Positions 6,571 through 14,501 of a DNA stretch of 54,293 nucleotides are shown here, in pieces. The notes beneath the pieces were generated by a model. The model ran no database searches, was not told the DNA's origin, and saw only the letters and a list, made by a program, of their open reading frames with translations. Source of the DNA: Chloroflexota bacterium (GTDB lineage Bacteria > Chloroflexota > Anaerolineae > Anaerolineales > Villigracilaceae); assembly GCA_023459215.1 (NCBI GenBank), contig JAEWVF010000060.1, positions 1 to 54,293 of the forward strand, read 5' to 3'. The position numbers and the translations under genes are program-made. Position 1 is the stretch's first letter, and the number at the start of each line of letters is the position of its first letter.

Positions 6571-7981
6571 AATACAGACTCATTTCGTAAGGATGCGGGC
6601 GGTTGCGGACGGCCAACGCTTCACTCTGGTATTTGGCTTCGATCCACTGCTCGATCATCTCGGCCTGGAAAACGCCGCCAGCCAGCAGGAACTCATGGTC
6701 GGCTTTGAGCGCGCTGAGGGCCTCTTCGAGCGAGGTTGGCAGCGGTTTGATGCTGGCGCGTTCGGCTTCGCTCATGGCGAAAACATTTTTGTCGAAGGGG
6801 CCGAAACCTTCTTTGGTTGGGTCGATTTTATTGCGGATGCCATCCAGGCCAGCCATCAATTGGGCGGCCAGCGCCAGGTAGATGTTGCAGGTGGCATCGG
6901 GCGGGCGGAACTCGAAGCGGGCGCTGTCGGGCTGGGTGGCGTATTTGGGGATGCGCACAGCCGCCGAACGGTTGCCCAGCGAGAAGAAGGCGTTGATCGG
7001 CGCTTCGAAGCCGGGAATCAGGCGGCGGTAGGAGTTGGTCGAGGGGTTGGTGAAGGCCAGCACCGCTGCGCCGTGTTTGAGCAGGCCGCCGATGTAATAA
7101 AGCGCTTCCTGGCTCAGGTAGCCGTAGCCATCGGGCGCGTAGAAAACGTTTTTGCCGTTCTTGAACAACTGCTGGTGGAAGTGCATGCCGCTGCCGGCCT
7201 CGCCATAAAGCGGTTTGGGCATGAAGGTGGCGGTTTGGCCGCGTTTGTGGGCGGTCATCTTGGTGACGTATTTGATCGCCATGGTGGCGTCGCCGGCTTC
7301 GAGCAGGCCCATCATTGGGGTTTCGATTTCGAGTTGGCCCGGCCCGCCGACCTCGTGGTGATGGTATTTGACCGGGATGCCGATTTTTTCGAGGGTGATG
7401 CACATTTCGGCGCGCAGGTTATAGAGCTGGTCTTTGGGCGGGATGGCGTGGTAGCCGCCGTGCAGCGGAATGTAGTGCCCGTGCCCGCCGGCGGCGCTGT
7501 TCCAATCGGCTTCGCAGCTTTCGAGCACATAGCTGGCGCGGTTGACGCCGTATTCGTAGCTGACGCGGTCAAAAATGTAGAATTCGAACTCAGGCCCCCA
7601 CAGGCTGCGGTCGGCCAGGCCGGTTTCTTTCAGATACTCTTCCGCGCGGATGGCGATGTTGCGCGGGTCGTTCGCAAACGTGGCATGAGTATCGGCTTCG
7701 TAGGTTTTGGAGATGAAACTGAGGGTTTTGGCTTCCCAGAAGGGGTCGATGAAGGCACTGGTCAGATCAGGAACCAGCACCATATCGCCCGATTTGACCG
7801 ATTTCAAGCCGACCGAGGAGCCGTCGAACCCGACGCCTTTTTCCATCAGGTCGGGGGTGAACTGGCTGGATGGGACGGTCAGGTGCCGCCAGCGGCCCCA
7901 CAGGTCGGTGAACTTGATATCGACCATCTGGATTTCATTCTGCTCGATATACTGCCGTGCTTGTTCAAAGGTTTGGAACAT
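6560..7981 (-). CDS. glnA: Glutamine synthetase, type I
   Basis: 473 aa, the usual GSI length. The enzyme makes glutamine from glutamate, ammonia and ATP. Motifs: MVDIKFTDLWGRWRHLT near the N-terminus, VGFDGSSVGLKS, the metal/substrate site GEAGSGMHFHQQLF, the ATP-binding NPSTNSYRRLIPGFEAP, and NRSAAVRIPK. The open frame begins at 8062, but MFQTFEQARQYIEQ at 7981 fits the family, and GGAG lies 9-13 nt upstream on the coding strand. The adenylylation-type loop was not assessed. It begins a leftward set with the DsbD-alpha-like and thioredoxin-like genes, with no gap, which is an unusual partnership. Confidence 0.97.
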   Translation of the reverse strand: MFQTFEQARQYIEQNEIQMVDIKFTDLWGRWRHLTVPSSQFTPDLMEKGVGFDGSSVGLKSVKSGDMVLVPDLTSAFIDPFWEAKTLSFISKTYEADTHATFANDPRNIAIRAEEYLKETGLADRSLWGPEFEFYIFDRVSYEYGVNRASYVLESCEADWNSAAGGHGHYIPLHGGYHAIPPKDQLYNLRAEMCITLEKIGIPVKYHHHEVGGPGQLEIETPMMGLLEAGDATMAIKYVTKMTAHKRGQTATFMPKPLYGEAGSGMHFHQQLFKNGKNVFYAPDGYGYLSQEALYYIGGLLKHGAAVLAFTNPSTNSYRRLIPGFEAPINAFFSLGNRSAAVRIPKYATQPDSARFEFRPPDATCNIYLALAAQLMAGLDGIRNKIDPTKEGFGPFDKNVFAMSEAERASIKPLPTSLEEALSALKADHEFLLAGGVFQAEMIEQWIEAKYQSEALAVRNRPHPYEMSLYFDV

Positions 7982-8110
7982 GTAGGAGTCTCCTTTTGAA
8001 TGGTTGAGGCCTCCTATTTTTAGCATTTGCGCCTTGGCTTTGCCAGTGCTATCCATCATCAAAAGCGCTGGCGTTTATCCCGTTTTATTGGGTTGAAAAA
8101 CATTAAAATC

Positions 8111-8177
8111 TCACGCAAAGGCGCAGAGTACGCAAAGTTTTTTTGATTTTCTTTGCACCCTTGGCGTCTTTGCGTGA
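8111..8177. repeat. Imperfect palindromic intergenic repeat (ACGCAAAG type)
   Basis: TCACGCAAAGGCGCAGAGTA at 8111-8130 faces CTTTGCACCC...CTTTGCGTGA ending at 8177, forming a long imperfect hairpin with a T-rich loop. It belongs to the common family of hairpins built from ACGCAAAG and CGCCAAG words. A related copy lies at 9308-9489, on the other side of the ferredoxin-domain gene. Confidence 0.7.
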
Positions 8178-8238
8178 AGAATTTTTTGAATGAAGACTTT
8201 GACGTATAATCACATCATCTTATACCCTGCGAGAAATC

Positions 8239-9297
8239 ATGAACCCCTACCAGCAACTTGCCCAGGCCCTCGACGCCCTGCCCAACGGATTCCCGCCCAC
8301 GCCGGATGGCGCGGAGCTGCGCCTGCTCGAAAAACTCTATAGCCCTGAAGAAGCGGCCCTGACCGCCCAACTCACTCCGCAGTTGGAATCGAGCGAGGCA
8401 ATTGCCTCGCGGCTGGGGCTTGTCCATGCCGAATTGCGCAAGACGCTTAAATCCCTGGCCAAGCGCGGATTGATCGAAGCCGGGCGCACCGAAACGGGCC
8501 TGGGCTATGCCATCCTGCCTTTCGTGGTCGGTATCTACGAGTACCAGGCGGCCAGTCTCGACGCTGAACTGGCTGCGCTCTTCGAAGCCTACTTCCAGCA
8601 GGGGTTTCACCGTGTTTTGAACGTCCAGCCGCCGGTACATCGCGTCATCCCGATTGGCGAGAGCGTCAAAAACAACATGGAAATCCGACCCTATGAAAGC
8701 GCCGCCGGATTGGTCGATGCGATGCAATCCTGGGGGGTGCTCGACTGCATCTGCCGCAAGCAAAAAGCGCTGATCGGCCAACCCTGCCAGCATCCGCTGG
8801 ATGTATGCATGATGCTGAATGAACGCCCGAACGCCTTCGACGCCACGCCCGCCATCCGCGCCCTGACCCGCGAGGAAGCCCACGCCACCTTGCGCCGCGC
8901 CGCCGAAGCGGGACTGGTACACTCGGTCAGCAACAACCAGCAAGGGCTGTTCTACATCTGCAACTGTTGCACCTGCTCCTGCGGCATCCTGCGCGGCATG
9001 GCCGAACTCGGCATCGCCAATGTTGTCGCCAGCTCGGCTTTTGTGCTCCATGTCGACGAGACTTTGTGCAGCGCCTGCGGGGCCTGCCTCGAAGCCTGCT
9101 CATTCGAAGCCCTGACGCTGGACATGACCACCCAGGTGGCTGAAATGCGTTGTGTGGGCTGCGGGGTTTGCGTCCAGGTTTGTCCGAGCGAAGCCCTCGG
9201 CTTGGTGCGCCGGCCCGAGGAACAGGTCAAGCCCATCCCTGAAACCCTGGCCGATTGGGGCTTTCAGCGCTCCGAAGCGCGCAGGAACGTTGGCTAA
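8239..9297 (+). CDS. Winged-helix plus 4Fe-4S ferredoxin-domain protein
   Basis: 352 aa. Residues about 45-95 (SSEAIASRLGLVHAELRKTL...LAKRGLIEAG) look like a winged helix-turn-helix. A middle section has Cys clusters (DCICRKQKALIGQPCQHPLD; ICNCCTCSCGILRGM). The C-terminus carries two ferredoxin motifs: CSACGACLEACSF and CVGCGVCVQVCPS, enough for two [4Fe-4S] clusters. Similar proteins are conserved in anaerobes without an assigned substrate; a redox-sensing regulator or an electron carrier are both possible. A TATAAT at 8205-8210 may be its -10 element. It is flanked on both sides by palindromic repeats and has no operon partner. Confidence 0.8.
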   Translation: MNPYQQLAQALDALPNGFPPTPDGAELRLLEKLYSPEEAALTAQLTPQLESSEAIASRLGLVHAELRKTLKSLAKRGLIEAGRTETGLGYAILPFVVGIYEYQAASLDAELAALFEAYFQQGFHRVLNVQPPVHRVIPIGESVKNNMEIRPYESAAGLVDAMQSWGVLDCICRKQKALIGQPCQHPLDVCMMLNERPNAFDATPAIRALTREEAHATLRRAAEAGLVHSVSNNQQGLFYICNCCTCSCGILRGMAELGIANVVASSAFVLHVDETLCSACGACLEACSFEALTLDMTTQVAEMRCVGCGVCVQVCPSEALGLVRRPEEQVKPIPETLADWGFQRSEARRNVG

Positions 9298-9307
9298 GAA
9301 CGAAAGA

Positions 9308-9489
9308 ACAAACCGCGAAGGTCGCCAAGCGCGCCAAGGATTGGTTATTGGGTATTTTGACACACAGGCCCTGAGTGGAGCGTTCTTCAGCGCAGTCGAA
9401 GGGCCGATGGGTATTTCCGTGAGTCTTGGCGTTTGTTGCTCTGCCCAGCTTAAAAACTTTGCGGTCTTTGCGGCCTTGGCGGTTCAATA
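9308..9489. repeat. Composite intergenic repeat bounded by imperfect inverted ends
   Basis: AACCGCGAAGGTCGCCAAGC (9311-9330) is an imperfect reverse complement of the right end (TTTGCGGTCTTTGCGGCCTTGGCGGTTC, ending at 9485). Inside lies a second common repeat core, CTGAGTGGAGCG...CGCAGTCGAAGGG (9371-9403). The two nested palindromes suggest that one repeat type landed within another. I see no gene here. Confidence 0.6.
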
Positions 9490-9542
9490 GGTTTTGCCCC
9501 GAGAGTTGTCAGGAACGCTGATTTTAAAACAGGAGCATGTCA

Positions 9543-10346
9543 ATGAAATCCTACCAGGTCAAACCCGACTCAAAAGTCGATCTTTCCAGGCACGATCCTG
9601 ACGATCGCGGCGAATTCAAGAACGGCAAAGAAGAAGCCCTGCTCGAACTGGAAAAACTGAACCAGCGCCTGGCCGATCTGCAAGAGCTGCTCTTTGCCGA
9701 AAGCAAACAGCGCATCCTGATTGTTTTGCAGGCCATGGATACCGGCGGTAAAGATGGCACCATCCGGCGCGTTTTTACGGGCGTCAACCCGCAGGGTGTG
9801 CGCATCGCCAGCTTTAAAGTCCCGACACCCGAAGAGGCGGCCCACGATTACCTGTGGCGCGTGCACAAAGTCGTCCCCGGTAATGGCGAAATCGTCATTT
9901 TCAACCGCAGCCACTACGAAGACGTGCTTGTTGTGCGCGTCCACAACCTTGTCCCCAAAGAAATCTGGTCAAAGCGCTACGAGCAAATCAACAATTTCGA
10001 GCGCTTGCTGGCCGAAACCGGCACGACCATTCTCAAATTTTTCCTGCACATCGACCTGGATGAACAAAAGGAACGCCTGCAAGCTCGCCTAGACGACCCG
10101 GCCAAGCACTGGAAATTCCGTCTCGGCGATCTCGACGAGCGCAAACTCTGGCCCGAATATATGAAAGCCTACGAAGATGCCCTCGAAAAGACCAGCACAG
10201 ATTACGCCCCCTGGTACATCATCCCGGCCAACCGCAAGTGGTTCCGCGACCTTGTGATTTCGCGCATTTTGATTGAAACCCTTGAATCGTTGAATATGGA
10301 ATATCCCAAGTCCGAAGAGAATCTGGATGGGGTAGTGATCGACTAA
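9543..10346 (+). CDS. ppk2: PPK2-family polyphosphate kinase
   Basis: 267 aa, one PPK2 domain. The enzyme moves phosphate between polyphosphate and nucleotides. The Walker A-like QAMDTGGKDGTIRRV is at about residues 64-78, the lid/Walker B region is IVIFNRSHYEDVLVVRVHN, and the C-terminus has DYAPWYIIPANRKWFRDL, all typical. The sequence resembles the class III (AMP/ADP-phosphorylating) type, but class cannot be fixed by eye. Two ATGs lie 6 nt apart; AGGAG at 9531-9535 is only 1 nt from the first and 7 nt from the second, so I start at 9543. The stop overlaps the convergent recJ stop. Confidence 0.93.
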   Translation: MKSYQVKPDSKVDLSRHDPDDRGEFKNGKEEALLELEKLNQRLADLQELLFAESKQRILIVLQAMDTGGKDGTIRRVFTGVNPQGVRIASFKVPTPEEAAHDYLWRVHKVVPGNGEIVIFNRSHYEDVLVVRVHNLVPKEIWSKRYEQINNFERLLAETGTTILKFFLHIDLDEQKERLQARLDDPAKHWKFRLGDLDERKLWPEYMKAYEDALEKTSTDYAPWYIIPANRKWFRDLVISRILIETLESLNMEYPKSEENLDGVVID

Positions 10347-12640
10347 ACTTTCTGGCCCCTGAAAAAGTTCCGGTAAGCCCGGCCTTCATTCAATAAATAG
10401 GATAAAGTGGAACTCCACTGCGCCCTGGCGGAATCATCTGCCGGGGCGTTTGTCTGGCTGATGGATAATCCGTCCGCCTCGCTCTCACCCGTTACCTGTC
10501 CGCTGGCCTTGAGGTACTCAAACCCGGCGCGGATGACCGCTTCCGTCTGCCCGCAGGCTGCGCCCAGTTCGGCCAGGCTGACCCGTCCCTCGCGCCGGGC
10601 GATGACGAATTTCAGCAAACCCGCCAGCCGCGCGAGAAAAGCTTCGAGTGAATCATCACCGGAGTCCTGGGCAAAAAGCACCAGCCGCCGGGGTTTTACC
10701 GTTTCCAAGATCGACTCATACACCCGCCGCTCTGGGGGTGTTGTCCATAAAATCAGCGTTTCTGCTTCGCTTAGCTCGTGTCGCCCTTTTCCGTTCAACC
10801 GTTTTCGGTCAGTTCCCTCGGCGAAAAGCAATGCATCCGGGTAATCTGCTTGAATCCGCTTCAAAGCCTCCATTCGTTTTTCCGCTTCCTCCTCCGCTGC
10901 CCGCAGGTCGATGGTTTCGATTTTTGGCGTTTCGAGCGCAATCACCGGCTGGCTCACCATACGAAAATCGACCAGTTCCAGCGAAACCTGCGGCTGGCCT
11001 TTGAAATCGTTGGCGCGCAGGGTGTAGGCCAGATCGAAGCGCCCCTCGGGACTGGGCAGGTCCAGGTCGGCCCCGCCCCACCACAACACGCTGGCCAGGG
11101 TTCCGGCCTCGTCGCGCACGGTCAGCTTGACGTGCTCCTGTGTTTTACCTATCTTCTGGCTGTTGGCCAATTCCAGGTTGCGGGTTGCCAGGGTGAGCGG
11201 CGGATTGCCCGCGCCGAACGGGGCCAATCGTTCGATTTGCCCGGCCAGTTCGAGCGACAACTCGTCCAGGCTGAGATATTCATCGATAACCAGTTCGGAT
11301 TCGGGCCGGGCGGCAGCTTCAAGCTGGGCCGTCACCGCTCGCGACAATTCCCGGCGCAGAGCGGCAAGATTCTCTGCCGGGAGCGACAATCCGGCGGCCA
11401 TCGGGTGGCCGCCAAAGCCGTTCAGTAATTTCTCACAGGCGCGAATGGCCTCGCTGATGTGGACGCCCTCGACCGAGCGCGCCGAGCCGCGCAGCGGATC
11501 TTTGCCGGTCAGCAGCAGGGTCGGCTTGCGATAGCGTTCCGCCAGGCGGTTGGCAGCAATGCCGATGATACCCGCCGGCCATTCGGGATGGTGCAAAACC
11601 AGCGCGGCGCTTTCAAGTAGTTCGGGTTTTTCGCGCAGTTGGGCCAGTGCGCCCTGCGTCACCTGGCTGGTCAGCAGGCGGCGCTGCTGGTTCAGGCCCT
11701 CCAGTTGGGCCGCCAGGACGCGCGCCCTGGCCGGGTCGCCAGTGGTCAGCAGTTCGACGATTGGGGTGGCGTCGCCCAGCCGCCCGAGAGCGTTCAGGCG
11801 CGGCCCGAGGCTGAAGCCGATATGGGTTTCATTGAGTTGACTCGGGTTGACTCCGGCCAACTCGAACATGACCTGCAAGCCCAGTCGCTGGTTGCGGCGC
11901 AGTTGGGCCAGTCCGCGCTGGACAAGGTAACGTGTATCCCCGTTCAGGCTGGCCACATCGGCCACCAATCCCAGGGCGGCCAGGTCGAGCAGGGATTCGG
12001 GAGCCAGGCTGCTGCTGGCGTTTTGCAGCAGGGCTTCGGCCAGCTTGAAAGCCACGCCTGCCCCGGCCAGGGTCGCCAGGGGATGATTGTCGGGCAGGCG
12101 CTTGGGGTTGACCACGGCCAACGCATCCGGCAGCGGGCCTTCGGGCAGGTCGTGGTGGTCGGTAATCAGCACGTCCACGCCGCGGGTTTTGGCATACTCA
12201 ACCGCTTCGTGGGCGCTGACGCCGGTGTCGCAGGTCAGGATGAGTTGCGCGCCCCGCTCGATTTCATTTTTTAGGTAGTCAACCTTGATGCCGTGCGATT
12301 CTTTTTCGCGCACCGGGATGTGGTAGCCGACATTTGCGCCAATCGCCGCCAGGCTTTGCACCAGGATGGTGGTGGCGGTCTGGCCGTCCACGTCGAAATC
12401 GCCCCAGACGCAGATGCGCTCATTTTGACGGAGGGCTTTCCAGATGCGCCGCAGGGCGGCCTCCAGATCGGGTAGTTCGCTGGCTGGGGTAACGGGATAC
12501 AGGCCCGGTTCGAGGAAGGCCCGCGCAGCCTCCGGGGAAGCGAAACCGCGCCGGATCAGGGCGCGGCTGACAAGCGGATGAAGTCCGAGTTCATCCAGAT
12601 TTTGAGCGTTAACGGGAGCAGGATCGCGCCAGGTGGGCAT
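10343..12640 (-). CDS. recJ: Single-stranded-DNA-specific exonuclease RecJ
   Basis: 765 aa. RecJ degrades ssDNA 5' to 3' in recombination and repair. DHH-family motifs: CVWGDFDVDGQTA (Asp81, 83, 85), LTCDTGVSAHEA, TDHHDLPEG (DHH at 161-163), and the DHHA1 segment HHPEWPAGIIGIAANRL with FGGHPMAAGLSL. The OB-fold part follows. A C-terminal extension of about 180 residues after the core looks poorly conserved, as in several Chloroflexota RecJ proteins. Its ATG overlaps the stop of the upstream small gene by 1 nt, so the two are coupled; its stop overlaps the ppk2 stop convergently. Confidence 0.95.
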   Translation of the reverse strand: MPTWRDPAPVNAQNLDELGLHPLVSRALIRRGFASPEAARAFLEPGLYPVTPASELPDLEAALRRIWKALRQNERICVWGDFDVDGQTATTILVQSLAAIGANVGYHIPVREKESHGIKVDYLKNEIERGAQLILTCDTGVSAHEAVEYAKTRGVDVLITDHHDLPEGPLPDALAVVNPKRLPDNHPLATLAGAGVAFKLAEALLQNASSSLAPESLLDLAALGLVADVASLNGDTRYLVQRGLAQLRRNQRLGLQVMFELAGVNPSQLNETHIGFSLGPRLNALGRLGDATPIVELLTTGDPARARVLAAQLEGLNQQRRLLTSQVTQGALAQLREKPELLESAALVLHHPEWPAGIIGIAANRLAERYRKPTLLLTGKDPLRGSARSVEGVHISEAIRACEKLLNGFGGHPMAAGLSLPAENLAALRRELSRAVTAQLEAAARPESELVIDEYLSLDELSLELAGQIERLAPFGAGNPPLTLATRNLELANSQKIGKTQEHVKLTVRDEAGTLASVLWWGGADLDLPSPEGRFDLAYTLRANDFKGQPQVSLELVDFRMVSQPVIALETPKIETIDLRAAEEEAEKRMEALKRIQADYPDALLFAEGTDRKRLNGKGRHELSEAETLILWTTPPERRVYESILETVKPRRLVLFAQDSGDDSLEAFLARLAGLLKFVIARREGRVSLAELGAACGQTEAVIRAGFEYLKASGQVTGESEADGLSISQTNAPADDSARAQWSSTLSYLLNEGRAYRNFFRGQKV

Positions 12641-13023
12641 TAATCCAGGTCTTGTTGCATTTCGCCGCTGCCGAGTGGGTGCAACAGCTCGGGCATGTCT
12701 TCGAAAACATCGATCATGCTGTGCGGCAGTTCGCGCATCATTGGCGGCAGGGGCAGGCTGGCTGGGATACGCAGCCGCCCGGACGGGGCTGGCGGCGGTT
12801 TGAGACGGTCTTTGACTTCGTCCATCGAGCGTTTGCGCAGGATGCGTTTGTCAGCGGAGAGTTCACCGGCGTAATAGCCGAGCACCGAGTAGACTTCGCG
12901 ATTCGGCAGGACGAAACCGATCCAGTCACCCATACGGTTGTACAGCAGCGGGTAGACGAGGAAGCCTTCCACGTCGCCGCGGGTGCTGTAGATGGGGATA
13001 ACGGCTGGGGTTACAGAGGTCAT
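12640..13023 (-). CDS. Conserved small protein, possible 4-fold beta-flower domain
   Basis: 127 aa with no signal or membrane segment. The first 65 residues have a periodic strand pattern (IPIYSTRGDVEGFLVYPLLY, DWIGFVLPNREVYSVLGYYAG) that resembles four short beta-blades ending in glycine turns. This reminds me of the 4-fold beta-flower domain, but I cannot confirm it. The C-terminal half is Pro-rich and probably flexible. It lies between gtrA (4-nt overlap) and recJ (1-nt overlap), so it is co-translated with both; function unknown. Confidence 0.7.
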   Translation of the reverse strand: MTSVTPAVIPIYSTRGDVEGFLVYPLLYNRMGDWIGFVLPNREVYSVLGYYAGELSADKRILRKRSMDEVKDRLKPPPAPSGRLRIPASLPLPPMMRELPHSMIDVFEDMPELLHPLGSGEMQQDLD

Positions 13024-13517
13024 AGTTCCTGGCTGTTGCTTATGGGTGCGCTGCTGATGGCAACATCATTATACGTCCAATAGCGGTTAACGAAGAAGTT
13101 CCACATCATAACCACGCCGATGGCCAACGCCAGGGTGGCATTATGGCTGATGAAAACATGGTGCCTGGCGGTGAGTTCGAACGACAGGCCGGCCAGATAA
13201 TGGTCGAGCAGCGGTTCGCCGACTTTCAGGATGGGGATGCGGATGAGCAAACCGATGGCGTTGACGATGCCAAACTGAAACAATTGTCCCATCAGGGGCT
13301 TGGAGCGTGATTCGGGATAGGTCCAGAAACGGTTCCAGGTAAAGTTGCTGATTACGGCGCTGATGAAGGAGATACTGCCTGCCATGACCAGGGACGCGCT
13401 GGCCAGGGAGACCAGCAGGTTCATGATGACAATATCTACAACAGATCCAATTGCGCCGACGATGGCAAATTTCGTGAAGCGCGCGCGCTCGTCGGGATTG
13501 TGCAAAATCATGCTCAT
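13020..13517 (-). CDS. GtrA-family membrane protein
   Basis: 165 aa with about four membrane helices. GtrA-like proteins act in the transport or flipping of polyprenyl-linked sugars for cell surface polysaccharides. The pattern RFTKFAIVGAIGSVVDIVIM at the N-terminus, ISNFTWNRFWTYPESRS in the middle, and MMWNFFVNRYWTYND at the C-terminus is diagnostic of the family. It overlaps the sugar-nucleotide SDR gene upstream by 4 nt (ATGA), which supports a shared role in surface glycan synthesis. Confidence 0.9.
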   Translation of the reverse strand: MSMILHNPDERARFTKFAIVGAIGSVVDIVIMNLLVSLASASLVMAGSISFISAVISNFTWNRFWTYPESRSKPLMGQLFQFGIVNAIGLLIRIPILKVGEPLLDHYLAGLSFELTARHHVFISHNATLALAIGVVMMWNFFVNRYWTYNDVAISSAPISNSQEL

Positions 13518-14470
13518 GCCAGTCCGAGTTTTTCCTTGAAGTAGGGGATGGTGCGAAGCAGACCTTCCTCCAGGTCAACTTTGGGCTGCCAGCCGAGGAT
13601 GTTCTGGGCGCGGGTGATGTCGGGTCGGCGGCGCTGCGGGTCGCGCGAGGAGCGCGCGTCCATGTAGGTGATGCCCGCGGAGTTGCCGGTAACGCGGTTG
13701 ATGATTTCGGCAAACTGGAGCAGGCTCATTTCGACCGGGTTGCCGATATTGACCGGCATATGTTCTTCCGAGTAGAGCAGGCGCACAATTCCATCGACCA
13801 GGTCGTCAACGTAGCAGAAGGAGCGGGTCTGCTGGCCGTCGCCGTACACGGTCAGCGGCTGGCCGAGCAATGCCTGCTTGAGCAGATTGGGCAGGGCGCG
13901 GCCATCTTCCAGGTCCATGCGCGGGCCATAGGTGTTGAAGATGCGCACAATGCGCGTATCCACGTTGTGCTGGCGGTGATAGGCCAGGGTCAACGATTCG
14001 GCGAAGCGCTTGGCTTCATCGTAGACGGCGCGTGGGCCGGTGATATCGACATTGCCGGGATAATCTTCGCTCTGCGGGTGGACGAGCGGGTCGCCGTAGA
14101 TTTCGCTGGTGGAGGCCAGCAGGTAGCGGGCATTGTTGGCTTTGGCAACGCCCAGGGTATGGTGCGTGCCGAGCGCCCCGGCTTTCATGGTCTGGATTGG
14201 CAGGTTGAAATAGGCATAAGGCGAGGCCGGGTTGGGGCTGGCCGGTGAAGCAAAGTGCAGCACCGCATCCACTTTACCGGGGATGAAGATGTATTCGGAA
14301 ACATCGCGGCGGTAGAAGGTGAAGTTTTCGCTGCCAGCCAGGTGGGCGATGTTATCCGGCGAGCCGGTGATGAAATTATCCAGGCCGACAACCTGGTGGC
14401 CCTCGGCGATGAGCCGGTCGGTTAGATGCGAACCGAGGAAACCGGCCGCTCCGGTGATAAGAATGCGCAT
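13514..14470 (-). CDS. UDP-glucuronate decarboxylase-like extended SDR
   Basis: 318 aa. The NAD-binding motif GAAGFLGSH is at residues 7-15 and the catalytic YDEAK is at Tyr150/Lys154. The segments STSEIYGDP, DITGPRAVYDEAKRFAE, RIFNTYGPRM and RSFCYVDDLV are typical of UDP-glucuronate decarboxylases (UDP-xylose synthases), close to dTDP-glucose 4,6-dehydratases. The likely reaction is UDP-glucuronate to UDP-xylose, although a dehydratase role remains possible. GGAGAG precedes the start. The downstream GtrA gene fits export of a lipid-linked sugar. Confidence 0.88.
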   Translation of the reverse strand: MRILITGAAGFLGSHLTDRLIAEGHQVVGLDNFITGSPDNIAHLAGSENFTFYRRDVSEYIFIPGKVDAVLHFASPASPNPASPYAYFNLPIQTMKAGALGTHHTLGVAKANNARYLLASTSEIYGDPLVHPQSEDYPGNVDITGPRAVYDEAKRFAESLTLAYHRQHNVDTRIVRIFNTYGPRMDLEDGRALPNLLKQALLGQPLTVYGDGQQTRSFCYVDDLVDGIVRLLYSEEHMPVNIGNPVEMSLLQFAEIINRVTGNSAGITYMDARSSRDPQRRRPDITRAQNILGWQPKVDLEEGLLRTIPYFKEKLGLA

Positions 14471-14501
14471 GGAAACTCTCCGAAAAAATTGTTTACTGGC
14501 T

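Noticed and set aside
6350..7999. Long open frame on the plus strand opposite glnA
   Set aside because: It is the antisense of a clear glutamine synthetase in GC-rich codons; its translation has no recognisable motif.
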